DNA of 64,000 nucleotides, from NCBI RefSeq assembly GCF_016900875.1, contig NZ_JAFEUM010000001.1:634918-698917 (forward strand), read 5' to 3'. Below, piece after piece: positions 1 through 8,156 of the stretch; the first letter of the stretch is position 1, and every line of letters begins with the position of its first letter. Origin of the DNA: Vibrio ulleungensis. GTDB taxonomy: Bacteria; Pseudomonadota; Gammaproteobacteria; Enterobacterales; Vibrionaceae. Position numbers and translations under genes: made by a program. The notes beneath the pieces are model-generated. The model was given only the letters and a program-made list of their open reading frames with translations, searched no databases and had not been told where the DNA came from.

Positions 1-720
1 ACCAGTGATATCACAGTGAACGACGCCCGAACGTTTAGACAGTTGCTTCGCGATCATGGTGTCTTTGTTCAACTCTCGTTGCCAATAGGGCGCGAGTTCA
101 CAATGGGCTGAGCCTGTCACTGGATCTTCATTGACTCTGAGTTTAGGAAAGAAACATCGACTGACAAAATCATGCTCGTCGTCTTTCGCTGTGACCACGA
201 CCCCACGGTGATCAAGTTCGGCCATTTTCGCAAAGTCTGGTTTTAGGTCAGACACTTGTTGTTGGTTCTCTAGTATCACCACATAGTCAAAGGCTAAGTA
301 AACGGCTTTAGGTGTTATCCCTAATGCGTCGATTAAGGTTGATGGCGCGTCTATATTGCTTGGTATTGTGGCAGGAAAATCCATGCTATACCCAGCAGCG
401 GTTTTTTCGACAATAAGGATGCCACTTCGCGTTGAAAACGAGATTGAGGGTTGTGCGAAGTGTAAGTGGGTAAACAGCACATGCGCCGCTGCTAAAGTGG
501 CGTGACCGCAAAGATCAACTTCATCTTCAGGAGTGAACCATCGCAGTTCTACGTTGGTTTCTGTCTGAACGAAAAACGCCGTTTCAGATAGGTTGTTCTC
601 TTCGGCAATTTTTTGCAACTTGTGGTCATCAAGCCAGTGATCGAGTGGGCATACGGCCGCGGGATTGCCCTCAAAGACATTGGTGGCAAAGGCGTCGACT
701 TGGTATAGCTTGATGTCCAT
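1..720 (-). CDS. PhzF-family isomerase/epimerase-like protein (3' end outside window)
   Basis: The gene starts at 718-720 after an AGGAG-type ribosome binding site and runs off the left edge, so about 240 N-terminal codons are visible. The opening MDIKLYQVDAFA, the segment GNPAAVCPL, the Glu in NNLSETAFF (equivalent to the catalytic Glu of PhzF/DapF-fold enzymes) and the later EDPVTGSAH motif identify the PhzF family. These proteins have two DapF-like halves and act in the cytosol as isomerases on small metabolites. No phenazine genes are nearby, so a phenazine role is not supported; the substrate is unknown. The family call is secure, the function is not. Confidence 0.88.
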   Translation of the reverse strand, partial: MDIKLYQVDAFATNVFEGNPAAVCPLDHWLDDHKLQKIAEENNLSETAFFVQTETNVELRWFTPEDEVDLCGHATLAAAHVLFTHLHFAQPSISFSTRSGILIVEKTAAGYSMDFPATIPSNIDAPSTLIDALGITPKAVYLAFDYVVILENQQQVSDLKPDFAKMAELDHRGVVVTAKDDEHDFVSRCFFPKLRVNEDPVTGSAHCELAPYWQRELNKDTMIAKQLSKRSGVVHCDITG

Positions 721-961
721 TCATGTTCTCCTAATCAGTTCGAATACTAGCGTCATTTAACTATACGATAACACGGATAAATGCAGGCCGTTCAATGACT
801 TTAGTCGAAGGTTCTCCATTAATGAAGGGTATAAACGGTGAGTAAAAAAATGGGTATTGCGGCGATGGGCAAGATGGCGAATTGCGAAAAATGTGGACGC
901 AAGAAACAACACCAATGTTGCCCTCGCGTCTTTGTCTATAAGTGGGTTAAGCCCTATAGGG

Positions 962-1222
962 CTATTTGAGCGGGTCGTTGTCCGGTAGTACGCTATGGAT
1001 CCACAGCGCGAGGCGTTTTTTGATGTTTGCACCATCTTCTTTTTCGGCTGGCAGCGGCGTAATTTGATTCACCTCTACCAAGAATAAGTACACAGCTTTT
1101 ACTTTGGTCGGCTGCGGTGAGGTAGGAAGTTTAAATCCCTGCATCGTTGCCATTTTCAGCCCGACTTCTAACGCCTTTTTGACCAGCTTATCTTCATTGT
1201 GCAATTTTGTGGTTTTGGACAT
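962..1222 (-). CDS. DUF5062 family protein
   Basis: A small cytosolic protein of 86 residues starting MSKTTKLHNE. The start at 1222 is preferred over an upstream in-frame codon because AAGGAAAA lies just upstream. The segment SPQPTKVKAVYLFLVEV and the C-terminal motif DGANIKKRLALWIHSVLP match my memory of DUF5062, a family common in Vibrio and related marine gammaproteobacteria. No function is known for the family. It appears to be a single-gene unit facing the PhzF-like gene direction. Confidence 0.8.
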   Translation of the reverse strand: MSKTTKLHNEDKLVKKALEVGLKMATMQGFKLPTSPQPTKVKAVYLFLVEVNQITPLPAEKEDGANIKKRLALWIHSVLPDNDPLK

Positions 1223-1418
1223 GGTATTTTCCTTAACGTTAGCGTGAAATAAGTATATCAAACTGGTGAATTTGCGAATTTACTCTGACCCCAAAGTGAG
1301 ACGCAGTGGACGGGTTTATGCTTGTTTGCTTAATTAATGCGCAATGCTGATAGGCGGGATGAGCGTTTTTTACTCTAGTATTAGAGATGACCTTTGTTAG
1401 GGAAGTAAGGATAAGTCT

Positions 1419-2273
1419 ATGAAAATTGCAGTGACAGCCGCCAGTGGTCAGTTGGGTTCGGCGATTGTAGAAGCGGTTGTCGAGTGTACTTCTGCCGAGA
1501 GCGTCATAGCGCTTGCGAGAACGCCGCAACGAGCCAAACACCTTGGTGTTGAAGTTAGGCCGGGTGATTACAATGAACCTTTGCAGTTAGAGCAAGCGTT
1601 GCAAGGTGTTGACACTTTACTCATCGTTTCTGGAATGGATGCGCCAGACAAACGTATTGAGCAACACCGAAACGTCATTCGCGCGGCAAAAGCGGCAGGG
1701 GTGAAAAAACTCGTGTACACCAGCGTACAAGGCGCGGAAGAAGGCACGGCTTTCTCGCCGGTGATCCAAAGCAATCGCCAAACCGAACAAGACATACGCG
1801 ATAGTGGCCTCGATTGGGTCATTGGTCGTAATGGTATCTATATCGAGCCAGATGTTGAGTACATCGAAAACTACAAAAAAGTGGGCAAGATAGTAAATTG
1901 CGCGGCCGACGGAAAGTGCGGGTATACCACACGCCAAGAGCTTGGCTACGCATATGCGCGCATGCTCACGAAAGACAAACACAATGGAAACACCTATAAC
2001 CTACACGGAGAAGCGCTAACGCAGACCGAACTGGCGAGCTACTTAAACCTAGCGTTTGGCACCGACCTTAAATTTGAGTCCATGACGGTCGACGAGTACA
2101 AGCAAGACCGAGTGGCAGAATTAGGGGATTTTATCGGTACGGTGATCGCGGGAATTTACCAAGGGATCCGCGAGGGTAAATCCAATAATCCGAGCGATTT
2201 TGAAGCGGCGGCGGGGCGTGCTCACCAATCGTGGGACAGTTATTTTTCTTCTCTAAAAGCATCGAACCCTTAG
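1419..2273 (+). CDS. NAD(P)H-binding SDR, NmrA/QorB-like quinone oxidoreductase
   Basis: The 284-residue protein begins with a Rossmann nucleotide-binding motif, AASGQLGSAIVEAV (the atypical-SDR GxxGxxG pattern), followed by VRPGDYNEPLQLEQAL and a VDTLLIVSGM strand. Together with VKKLVYTSVQGA this resembles E. coli QorB, an NADPH-dependent quinone reductase, and related NmrA-like proteins. It is cytosolic and has the usual family length (about 285). The start follows a GGGAAGTAAGGA ribosome binding site. The next gene, an NTF2-fold protein, starts 77 bp downstream on the same strand and may be co-transcribed. Confidence 0.82.
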   Translation: MKIAVTAASGQLGSAIVEAVVECTSAESVIALARTPQRAKHLGVEVRPGDYNEPLQLEQALQGVDTLLIVSGMDAPDKRIEQHRNVIRAAKAAGVKKLVYTSVQGAEEGTAFSPVIQSNRQTEQDIRDSGLDWVIGRNGIYIEPDVEYIENYKKVGKIVNCAADGKCGYTTRQELGYAYARMLTKDKHNGNTYNLHGEALTQTELASYLNLAFGTDLKFESMTVDEYKQDRVAELGDFIGTVIAGIYQGIREGKSNNPSDFEAAAGRAHQSWDSYFSSLKASNP

Positions 2274-2350
2274 CAATAACTTGCGTAGTGCAGGTTCACT
2301 TTACCGCATCAACACAAAGACCATTAATTCGAGATAAACCGGAGCGCAGT

Positions 2351-2734
2351 ATGAGCCACGATCTTCAAGCAAATAAACGCAATGCTATCGCATTTTACGA
2401 AACCGCTTATCGCGGAAAGCCCCGAGAGGCAGTAGAGACATACGTTGGTGGCGATTACATTCAGCACAACCCGTTGGTAGGAAATGGACCAGAGCCGTTT
2501 ATCAAGTACTTTGAACGGATGCAGGCTGAGTACCCAGAAAAAGAGATCAAGTTTGTTCGAGCCATTGCTGAAGGGGACTTAGTGGCACTGCATACGCATC
2601 AAACTTGGCCCGACAATGTAGAATACGTGACGATGGACTTTTTCAGGTTTGATGACAACGGCAAAATTGTTGAGCACTGGGACGCGATGCAAGAAATTCC
2701 TGAAACAACGCTTAACGGCAATACAATGTATTAG
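2351..2734 (+). CDS. SnoaL/NTF2-like protein
   Basis: A 127-residue cytosolic protein of the nuclear transport factor 2 fold, subgroup SnoaL-like. Supporting features are the N-terminal helix with NAIAFYETAYRGKP, the strand GGDYIQHNPLVGNG and the C-terminal DFFRFDDNGKIVEHWDAMQEIP, which is the typical signature of this group. The start at 2351 is chosen because GGAGCGCAGT lies directly before it; longer in-frame extension covers the end of the upstream gene and is unlikely. Such proteins are small-molecule isomerases, cyclases or ligand binders; the substrate here is unknown. A secreted relative lies at 4658-5200. Confidence 0.82.
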   Translation: MSHDLQANKRNAIAFYETAYRGKPREAVETYVGGDYIQHNPLVGNGPEPFIKYFERMQAEYPEKEIKFVRAIAEGDLVALHTHQTWPDNVEYVTMDFFRFDDNGKIVEHWDAMQEIPETTLNGNTMY

Positions 2735-2790
2735 CGCTGTTGAATGCGGCAAACTATACGACCCAATGCCTTAGCGATTTGGGCAGCGCA

Positions 2791-2838
2791 ATACCAATCA
2801 ATGCAATTTTCTAACTCGTTAATTACTTCGATTGGTAT
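2791..2838. repeat. Inverted repeat ATACCAATC...GATTGGTAT between convergent genes
   Basis: Nine-base perfect arms at 2791-2799 and 2830-2838 are separated by about 30 bases that are AT-rich. It sits between two convergent genes and may act as a weak bidirectional transcription end or be a copy of a short dispersed Vibrio repeat. Only one copy is seen in this window. Confidence 0.4.
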
Positions 2839-2860
2839 AATTGCGATTTTAGCCTTGTGG

Positions 2861-3856
2861 TTATAGGGCGTCTTCCACTTTGACTGCGATGTCTGCGTTG
2901 ACCCACTCTTTCCATACATGCGGATAGTTCTCAAAGAAATAGTACATGGCTTCTTCCGAGTCGGCTTGGTTGTCTTCAATCCAAGCAAGCAGTTCATTCA
3001 TGGTTTGATTGGTATATCCGCGGCTCTCAAAGTATTGAAACGCAACGGGCTCGTTTTGAGCAAATGCCTCAGTAGTCAGTGTGTAAACGGGCGCTGAAGG
3101 GTACATAGTCACTTTAGGAGAGGCACATTCTGGCTGAGTAGTACAGTTACGAAACTCGTCCACATCCGTTCCGCTACCAAAATCAACTTTAACCATATTG
3201 TACTTTCCTAAAACGGACGTTGGTGCCCAGTAATAGCCAATCCAAGGTCTTTCTCGCTCGTACGCTTTTGCGATGGTGGCGGCAAGTGCTGCGCCCGAGC
3301 CAGGATCAATCATTTCGAAGCCGTGATCGTCGAGCTTAAGTGCGTCAAATAGGTGTCCGGATGTGATTTGGCAGGTCCAACCCGCTGGGCAGCCGTAAAA
3401 CGCGGATTTTTCATCATCTTCAGGGTGCTGAAAAACCTTAGCGTGTTGGATCACCCCCTCAATCGTTGTGATCTCTGGGTATTGCTCTACCAAGTAATCG
3501 GGCACCCAAAAGCCTTCCTCACCACCATCAAGAAACGATTTACCAGCCAGTCGCAGCCGTTTGTCTGCGACACCTTTATCTATCGCAGCTTTAATCCCAT
3601 TGGTCCACATTTCTGGGGCCACATCGGGTTGTCCTTTTTCTATCATTGAAGTGCCGGTCGGTACGGTATCTCCGGGGATCAATTCGGCACTACAGTCCAT
3701 ACCTTCATTAAGGATAAATTGGTCCACATAGGCCATAAAACTGGCGGTGTTCCAGTTCATATCTGCGATGGTAAATTCACCGCATTCGTCGGCTTGTACA
3801 CTGAGCGAGAGTGTCGACAGTAGTGTCGCCGCAACTATTGTGAGTGATGATTTCAT
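2861..3856 (-). CDS. ABC transporter substrate-binding protein, glycine betaine/choline (OpuAC/ProX) family
   Basis: A periplasmic binding protein of 331 residues. The start MKSSLTIVAATLLSTLSLS at 3856 gives a clear cleavable signal peptide (cleavage after SVQA) and has AGGA upstream. The mature region shows the OpuAC-type features: early DMNWNTASFMAYVDQFIL, the DVAPEMWTNGI segment and the aromatic-rich GYYWAPTSVLGKY, where aromatic residues normally form the cage for a quaternary amine. Cysteine pairs in YGCPAGWTCQI and NCTTQPEC probably form disulfides. No permease or ATPase gene is adjacent, so it is an orphan binding protein here. The ligand (betaine, choline or a similar compound) is inferred. 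Confidence 0.85.
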   Translation of the reverse strand: MKSSLTIVAATLLSTLSLSVQADECGEFTIADMNWNTASFMAYVDQFILNEGMDCSAELIPGDTVPTGTSMIEKGQPDVAPEMWTNGIKAAIDKGVADKRLRLAGKSFLDGGEEGFWVPDYLVEQYPEITTIEGVIQHAKVFQHPEDDEKSAFYGCPAGWTCQITSGHLFDALKLDDHGFEMIDPGSGAALAATIAKAYERERPWIGYYWAPTSVLGKYNMVKVDFGSGTDVDEFRNCTTQPECASPKVTMYPSAPVYTLTTEAFAQNEPVAFQYFESRGYTNQTMNELLAWIEDNQADSEEAMYYFFENYPHVWKEWVNADIAVKVEDAL

Positions 3857-4245
3857 TGGCGCTAATCCTATTTGTTGTCTATCGCTCAAAGAGTTGGCAA
3901 TTCCCTAAAAGCGTCAATCTTATCCATAAAAGTGTATGTTCCCAGATAGATACATAACCTCAACGCTACAGATTCTAGTCTAAATGTAGCAATTTGAGCA
4001 GGATAAAATGAGCCACAAAATTGATCTAAATCTACGGATTACTCGATGAGATATTTTCCGTAAGTTAATTTTGCTGACAATATCAACTAACGTCACTGTA
4101 GTTGACATTTTCAACAATGTTGGTGCGAAATTGAACGAGTCGTCTGTAGTTTTGTTCGTACTCAAATGGCTTGGAGTCACCACCAACTTTTACGTTGTTT
4201 AAACCACCCTTTGTGGTTCCACTAAATATTAAAAAGGTAAGAGCT

Positions 4246-4551
4246 ATGTTCCCGACAAAACCAAAACAACAACAGTACCGAGTCATTATTGAAGAGATTG
4301 ATGCAGAAGAACCCAAGTCACTTGAGTTTAGCTATCAAGACCGTGAAGACGTGTTCAACATTATCGATAAACTTAAAAAAGGCAGTGGGTTAGAGCCAGA
4401 GAGCGCTACACAGGTTGCGGTTGCTCTTCGCTTACTTGGCCCAGTAATGATGAAAGATCGTAAACACCCATTATTTGCAGACTTTGCGCCGCACTTTAAA
4501 AGTTTTATGCATAACCTAAAAAGTACGGTTAAAGAGTCAATGAAGGCATAA
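4246..4551 (+). CDS. DUF3861 family protein
   Basis: A small cytosolic protein of 101 residues. It starts at 4246 with AAGG upstream. The sequence QQYRVIIEEI, followed by LEFSYQDREDVFNIIDKL and the C-terminal MKDRKHPLFADFAPHFKSFM, matches the pattern I recall for DUF3861, a short alpha/beta domain with no known role. No partner gene is evident, as both neighbours are transcribed differently or far away. Confidence 0.72.
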   Translation: MFPTKPKQQQYRVIIEEIDAEEPKSLEFSYQDREDVFNIIDKLKKGSGLEPESATQVAVALRLLGPVMMKDRKHPLFADFAPHFKSFMHNLKSTVKESMKA

Positions 4552-4657
4552 TCGAATAAACGCGGTGAGGTGTCGCTAAGTACGCCACCTTACCGCGTTG
4601 TACATTGTGTGAATGATTGGCTATTTGCGGGTCATCACGTCTACAACGCAAACTAAG

Positions 4658-5200
4658 TTAGAAAACCCCATTTTGGTTGGCGATGTCTCCACCATTAAAT
4701 AGCGTAAACACTCTCATCGAAAAATCTAATGGCTGAATCGAATCCCAATGCTCTACAATTTGGCCGTTTTCAATGCGCCAAGTATCAATGATATTCATCC
4801 CTTTTTGATCATTACCCCTATGGGATTTGTCGATGGTTGCATGGGAATGAAAGATGACGTAATCACCATCGACGTATATGTGTTTTACGTCATAGCCATA
4901 GTCGGGATAATCCTCAACAAACTCCTCTAGAAATCCAACTAATCCTGGTACTTTGTCCTCAAGGTTGCGGTTGTGTTGTACGTAGGCACTACTGTTGTAA
5001 TGCTCTAAAACGTAGTCAAAATCATGGTTGTTCATAAGGTGTTGAACGAAATCGGTGATCAACTCGGCGTTTGCCAGCTCTTGCTCAGTCCAATTTGATT
5101 TCTTAAGCGACGAAAAGTCGATGAGTAGTGGGTTGGTCGATTGTCCGTAAGCGAGTGTACTAACGAACAGAAGTACGAACGAAGTCAGTGATTTTAGCAT
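4658..5200 (-). CDS. Secreted SnoaL/NTF2-like protein
   Basis: A 180-residue protein with a signal peptide (MLKSLTSFVLLFVSTLAYG, cleavage before QST) and an NTF2-fold domain: DFVQHLMNNHDFDYVLEHY, SSAYVQHNRNLED and the ending MNIIDTWRIENGQIVEHWDS. The start follows AAGGA. It should be periplasmic. It is divergent from the HxlR regulator at 5350, and the intergenic region holds a large imperfect palindrome, so it is the likely regulatory target. The ligand or reaction is unknown. Confidence 0.8.
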   Translation of the reverse strand: MLKSLTSFVLLFVSTLAYGQSTNPLLIDFSSLKKSNWTEQELANAELITDFVQHLMNNHDFDYVLEHYNSSAYVQHNRNLEDKVPGLVGFLEEFVEDYPDYGYDVKHIYVDGDYVIFHSHATIDKSHRGNDQKGMNIIDTWRIENGQIVEHWDSIQPLDFSMRVFTLFNGGDIANQNGVF

Positions 5201-5226
5201 TGTGCAGTCCTTTGATTAATGTTCAT

Positions 5227-5268
5227 GTAGGTATACATTGATAACCATGGTAATTAATAGTAACCTAC
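5227..5268. promoter_or_regulatory. Large imperfect palindrome, candidate HxlR operator
   Basis: A 42-base imperfect palindrome centred on CCATGG has outer arms GTAGGT/ACCTAC and about 15 of 21 base pairs matched. It lies between the divergent secreted NTF2 gene and the HxlR regulator, the classical arrangement for an HxlR-type operator. Binding is inferred. Confidence 0.5.
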
Positions 5269-5349
5269 TGTGCAAGAAGGCACTAAAAGCGTACCTAGGC
5301 ACTTTTTGGTAACCCCCATGCGTTAACCAAGCAATTTAGGAAGATAACA

Positions 5350-5730
5350 ATGACGGAAGCAGCAACATCAAATAGACGCGTTTTTTACAACGACCATAAC
5401 TGTCCAGTACGTAATGTCGTTGCACAAATAGGCGATAAATGGTCTTTACTGATCCTGTTCGCACTGGTTGATGGTCCAGAGCGTTTTAATGCTCTCAAAT
5501 CACGAATCCAAGGGATTTCACAACGAATGCTTACCCAAACGCTGCGTGATCTTGAGCGAGAGGGTTATGTGTTGCGAACCGTTTATCCTGAAGTGCCAGT
5601 GCGTGTTGAGTACGCTCTAACTGACATGGGAAAGGAGATAGTGAAGCCTCTGTATCAGCTTGTTCGATGGGCGGATGATCATCATGAAGAGATAAAACAA
5701 GCGCGACAAAGCTATGATGAGAAACGTTAA
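5350..5730 (+). CDS. HxlR-family winged-helix transcriptional regulator
   Basis: A 126-residue regulator with the full HxlR signature: NCPVRNVVAQIGDKWSLLIL near residue 18 with the early Cys typical of redox- or aldehyde-sensing members, then RFNALKSRIQGISQRMLTQTLRDLEREGYV as recognition helix region and a C-terminal helix ending the wing dimer. HxlR proteins act as dimeric repressors or activators, often of a divergent gene. Here the divergent gene is the secreted NTF2-like protein at 4658-5200. The start is at 5350 after AGGAAGATAAC. Confidence 0.92.
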   Translation: MTEAATSNRRVFYNDHNCPVRNVVAQIGDKWSLLILFALVDGPERFNALKSRIQGISQRMLTQTLRDLEREGYVLRTVYPEVPVRVEYALTDMGKEIVKPLYQLVRWADDHHEEIKQARQSYDEKR

Positions 5731-5807
5731 GCGTAAATGCTTCTGGTGGGGTGGTTGCTGTTTTTCAATTAAGTATTTTAGACCGCAACCTTACATTAAT
5801 TGAGAGT

Positions 5808-5862
5808 GAGCTAATAACGCTAGATGGTTTACGAATCAGCTTAAGGGCGTTGTAATGTTATT
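5808..5862 (-). other. Degenerate integron attC-like site
   Basis: On the minus strand this reads TACAACGCCCTTAAGC, then TGATTCGTAAAC, then CTAGCGTTATTAG. The first two blocks parallel the better attC site at 8380-8474 (AACAAGGCGCTTAA, TGATTCGTGAAC), and the end resembles the GCGTTA core. It lies just downstream of the minus-strand gene at 5936-6139, where the attC of a cassette should be. It is shorter than normal and probably eroded. Confidence 0.45.
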
Positions 5863-5935
5863 ACTTTCTATATGCGTTAAATTCTACTTTGTCGATTTTT
5901 TCTAACTCCCACATTTTTATTGCTATTACATACAG

Positions 5936-6139
5936 TTAGGAAAGTAAGTGCAAAAGCACATCGCTCTCTATTTTACTTAGCACTGACTTCCCATTTTTGG
6001 ATTCTAGATCGATTTCAACCCAACCATCTGACCCCATAAACTCAGCAACCGAATAACAAAGTTCACTGGTTGTTGAAATATCACCCTTTAGTCTGAATAT
6101 TCCAACTGACGTATGAATTCGAGATATAGAAAATTCCAT
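5936..6139 (-). CDS. Small hypothetical protein (cassette gene)
   Basis: A 67-residue protein, MEFSISRIHTSVGIFRLKGD at the N terminus, with no family I recognise. It has no signal peptide or membrane segment; the pattern of short alternating hydrophobic strands suggests a small beta-rich domain. Its start lies only 14 bp after the stop of the VOC gene, so the two are probably on one cassette and translated from one transcript. Being small, unknown and in a cassette cluster, it may be real but poorly conserved. Confidence 0.5.
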   Translation of the reverse strand: MEFSISRIHTSVGIFRLKGDISTTSELCYSVAEFMGSDGWVEIDLESKNGKSVLSKIESDVLLHLLS

Positions 6140-6153
6140 CCTACATAACCTTG

Positions 6154-6519
6154 TTACGCATTTAATATGCCGCTAAATATAATTTTATTGGAAAACGGGT
6201 CAGTTGCTGTAAAGCACTCCCCACCCCAGGGCGCTGACTCTAACGCCGGATTGCAAAATCTATAATCTTTCTGTTCCAATTCAGTAAATAACTGCTGAAC
6301 CTTATCTGTATTTACGAAAACCTTACTGCCCGGAGTACCATCACCCGAATGCTCACTTAGGTGAAACACAAGACTGCCTTTTGAAACTTGCATATACAGT
6401 GGGAAACCTTCTTCAAATCTATGCTCCCAATCCAGACTCATGCCTAAATAATCTAGGTAAAAGTCTTTAGCTTTTTGAATATCGAAAATTCTTAAAATGG
6501 GAATTGTCTGAAAGTTCAT
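6154..6519 (-). CDS. VOC superfamily protein (glyoxalase/bleomycin-resistance fold)
   Basis: A 121-residue cytosolic protein with the beta-alpha-beta-beta-beta modules of the vicinal oxygen chelate fold: IPILRIFDIQKAKDFYLDYL at the N terminus, SLVFHLSEHSGDGTPGS in the middle and CFTATDPFSNKIIFSG at the C terminus. This closely resembles the subgroup annotated as glyoxalase or bleomycin-resistance-like proteins that are common in integron cassettes. The enzymes may bind a metal and a small toxic compound, but the ligand is unknown. It lies in the attC cluster and faces the same way as its cassette neighbours. Confidence 0.88.
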   Translation of the reverse strand: MNFQTIPILRIFDIQKAKDFYLDYLGMSLDWEHRFEEGFPLYMQVSKGSLVFHLSEHSGDGTPGSKVFVNTDKVQQLFTELEQKDYRFCNPALESAPWGGECFTATDPFSNKIIFSGILNA

Positions 6520-6557
6520 AGTGTTAATTTTATCCTTGAAAACTCAATACCTGACCG

Positions 6558-6612
6558 ATAGTGATTTCGGCTAGCGTTTACGAACCCGCCGTGAAGCGCT
6601 TTTTAAGTCGTT
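6558..6612 (-). other. Weak attC-like spacer
   Basis: Between the MAPEG and VOC genes the minus strand reads TTTCAACGACTTAAAAAGCGC, then GGGTTCGTAAACGCTAGCC. It shares the TTCGTAAAC and CTAGC blocks with the site at 5808-5862 but lacks a clear GTTRRRY core. It sits where a cassette boundary is expected. Low confidence. Confidence 0.3.
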
Positions 6613-6617
6613 GAAAT

Positions 6618-7010
6618 TTAATGACTTGGCAGACATTGCCACATAATTGAAAATGAACAACCAATAGCAATGAACCAAAAAACAGAACGCAACAAATCTT
6701 TGTTTAACAAATAGCAAACGTGGTAAGCAACTCGAAAACAAACATGTATTATCGCTAGAATTTGAACCAATTCTGTTGCTGAGTTTGTCGCTATCGCTAG
6801 CAAAACGGACACAGAAAATACGATGAGTGACTCAAAGGCATTTTCATGTGCTGCTAAAGCTCTTGAGCCAAATCCAGTTAGCGTCGATTGTTGATCTCGA
6901 GGGTATTTATTATTGTACCCACCAGCCTTACTCATTGCGGACGCTAATGGGATTTTTGCAATGTAAGGTAACAATGCAACTATGATCAGACACCAAATTA
7001 GAGTTTGCAA
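6618..7010 (-). CDS. MAPEG family membrane protein
   Basis: A 130-residue integral membrane protein of the MAPEG family (membrane-associated eicosanoid and glutathione metabolism). Four hydrophobic segments are visible and the family signature GFGSRALAAHENAFESLIVF follows the first loop. Bacterial members are about this length and may conjugate glutathione, but most are uncharacterised. The start codon is TTG at 7008-7010, supported by AAGGA eight bases upstream. The gene follows the R' core of the IS-split attC site, so it is a cassette gene. Confidence 0.87.
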   Translation of the reverse strand: MQTLIWCLIIVALLPYIAKIPLASAMSKAGGYNNKYPRDQQSTLTGFGSRALAAHENAFESLIVFSVSVLLAIATNSATELVQILAIIHVCFRVAYHVCYLLNKDLLRSVFWFIAIGCSFSIMWQCLPSH

Positions 7011-7043
7011 ATCAATATCCTTATCTACGCTTTTTTAAGAGCC

Positions 7044-7057
7044 ACTTAACGAATGAT
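7044..7057 (-). other. attC site, R' core half (left of IS)
   Basis: The minus strand contains GTTAAGT, a perfect fit to the integron core GTTRRRY. It is followed 34 bp later by the MAPEG cassette start. It is the downstream end of the attC whose other part lies at 8380-8474; the IS110-family element is inserted between them. Confidence 0.65.
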
Positions 7058-7127
7058 ATGGACTCCCTCTGCTTGAACCATTTCGTGCCATAGTTACATG
7101 GCACGCATTGAAAAACTGGAGGCTATT

Positions 7128-8156
7128 ATGTCCATCATTCAAACCATTGGCATTGACCTCGCCAAGAATGTTTTCAGTATTCATGGCGTTGATGCATATG
7201 GCAAGTGCGTCTTACGCAAAACGGTCAAAAGAAACAAACTCTTAGAGACACTCTCCAATATTCCACCCTGTTTAATTGGAATGGAAGCTTGCTCAGGTGC
7301 TCATCATTGGGCAAGAGAGTTTATTAAACTCGGTCACAACCCTAAAATCATGGCGTCTAAGTTCGTTATACCGTATCGACAAAGCGAAAAGAATGATGCT
7401 AATGACGCTGAAGCTATTTGTGAAGCCGTTGGTCGCCCAAAGACTCGGTTCGTATCAGTCAAAAGCGAAGAACAACAAGCGGTGCTTTGTCTGCATAGAA
7501 TAAGGCAAGGCTTGGTAAAAAGCCGAACCGCAACGATAAATCAGCTACGAGGATTGCTCTCTGAGTTTGGTATCGTATTGCCTCAAGGGCGCTATTCACT
7601 CCAAAAACAAATCAGAGAAATCTTGGAGGATGCCGAAAATGGCATACCATTTCTCGCCCGCGAATTGCTCAATGACCTACACCTTAAAATCCTCAATCTC
7701 AACGAACAGATACTAGGTTATGACCGAAAGGTCTACCAACTCAGCCGCAAGATGAAAGATGCGAATAAACTCATGAGTATTCCTGGTATTGGTGAGCACA
7801 GTGCAACGGCAATTGTCGCCACCGTCAATGACGGCAAGCAGTTCGGCACAAGTCGGCAATTTGCCCCTTGGATTGGATTAGTTCCAAGGCAGTATTCAAC
7901 AGGCGGACACATCCATCTTGGTCGCATTAGTAAAAGAGGCGAAAAACACATCCGCACTCTACTTATTCACGGTGCTAGAGCCGTCATTGCACGATGTAAA
8001 ACCAAGACGGACCGAACAAGTGTGTGGTTACAACAACTTGTCGAACGAAGAGGATATAAGCGAGCGGCAATTGCTCTCGCAGCAAAAAACGCTCGAATAA
8101 TTTGGGCGATATTAACGACTGGAAAAGAGTACGACGTTAACTACATAAACGGTTAA
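7128..8156 (+). CDS. IS110/IS1111-group DEDD transposase
   Basis: A 342-residue transposase. The N-terminal RuvC-like domain shows IGIDLAKNVFSIHG (D10), LIGMEACSGAHHWA (E53) and KNDANDAEAI (D90 and D93), the DEDD tetrad. The C-terminal domain has SIPGIGEHSATAIVA and the conserved GRISKRGEKHIRTLLIHGA with the serine-containing block typical of IS110 enzymes. The start at 7128 follows GGAGG. The enzyme is complete with no frameshift, so the element looks potentially active. It is thought to be guided by an RNA made from the IS non-coding end. Confidence 0.95.
   Translation: MSIIQTIGIDLAKNVFSIHGVDAYGKCVLRKTVKRNKLLETLSNIPPCLIGMEACSGAHHWAREFIKLGHNPKIMASKFVIPYRQSEKNDANDAEAICEAVGRPKTRFVSVKSEEQQAVLCLHRIRQGLVKSRTATINQLRGLLSEFGIVLPQGRYSLQKQIREILEDAENGIPFLARELLNDLHLKILNLNEQILGYDRKVYQLSRKMKDANKLMSIPGIGEHSATAIVATVNDGKQFGTSRQFAPWIGLVPRQYSTGGHIHLGRISKRGEKHIRTLLIHGARAVIARCKTKTDRTSVWLQQLVERRGYKRAAIALAAKNARIIWAILTTGKEYDVNYING

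Noticed and set aside
1419-2273. Minus-strand readings of 84 and 121 codons inside the QorB-like gene
   Set aside because: Shadows of a well-supported gene with no independent signals.
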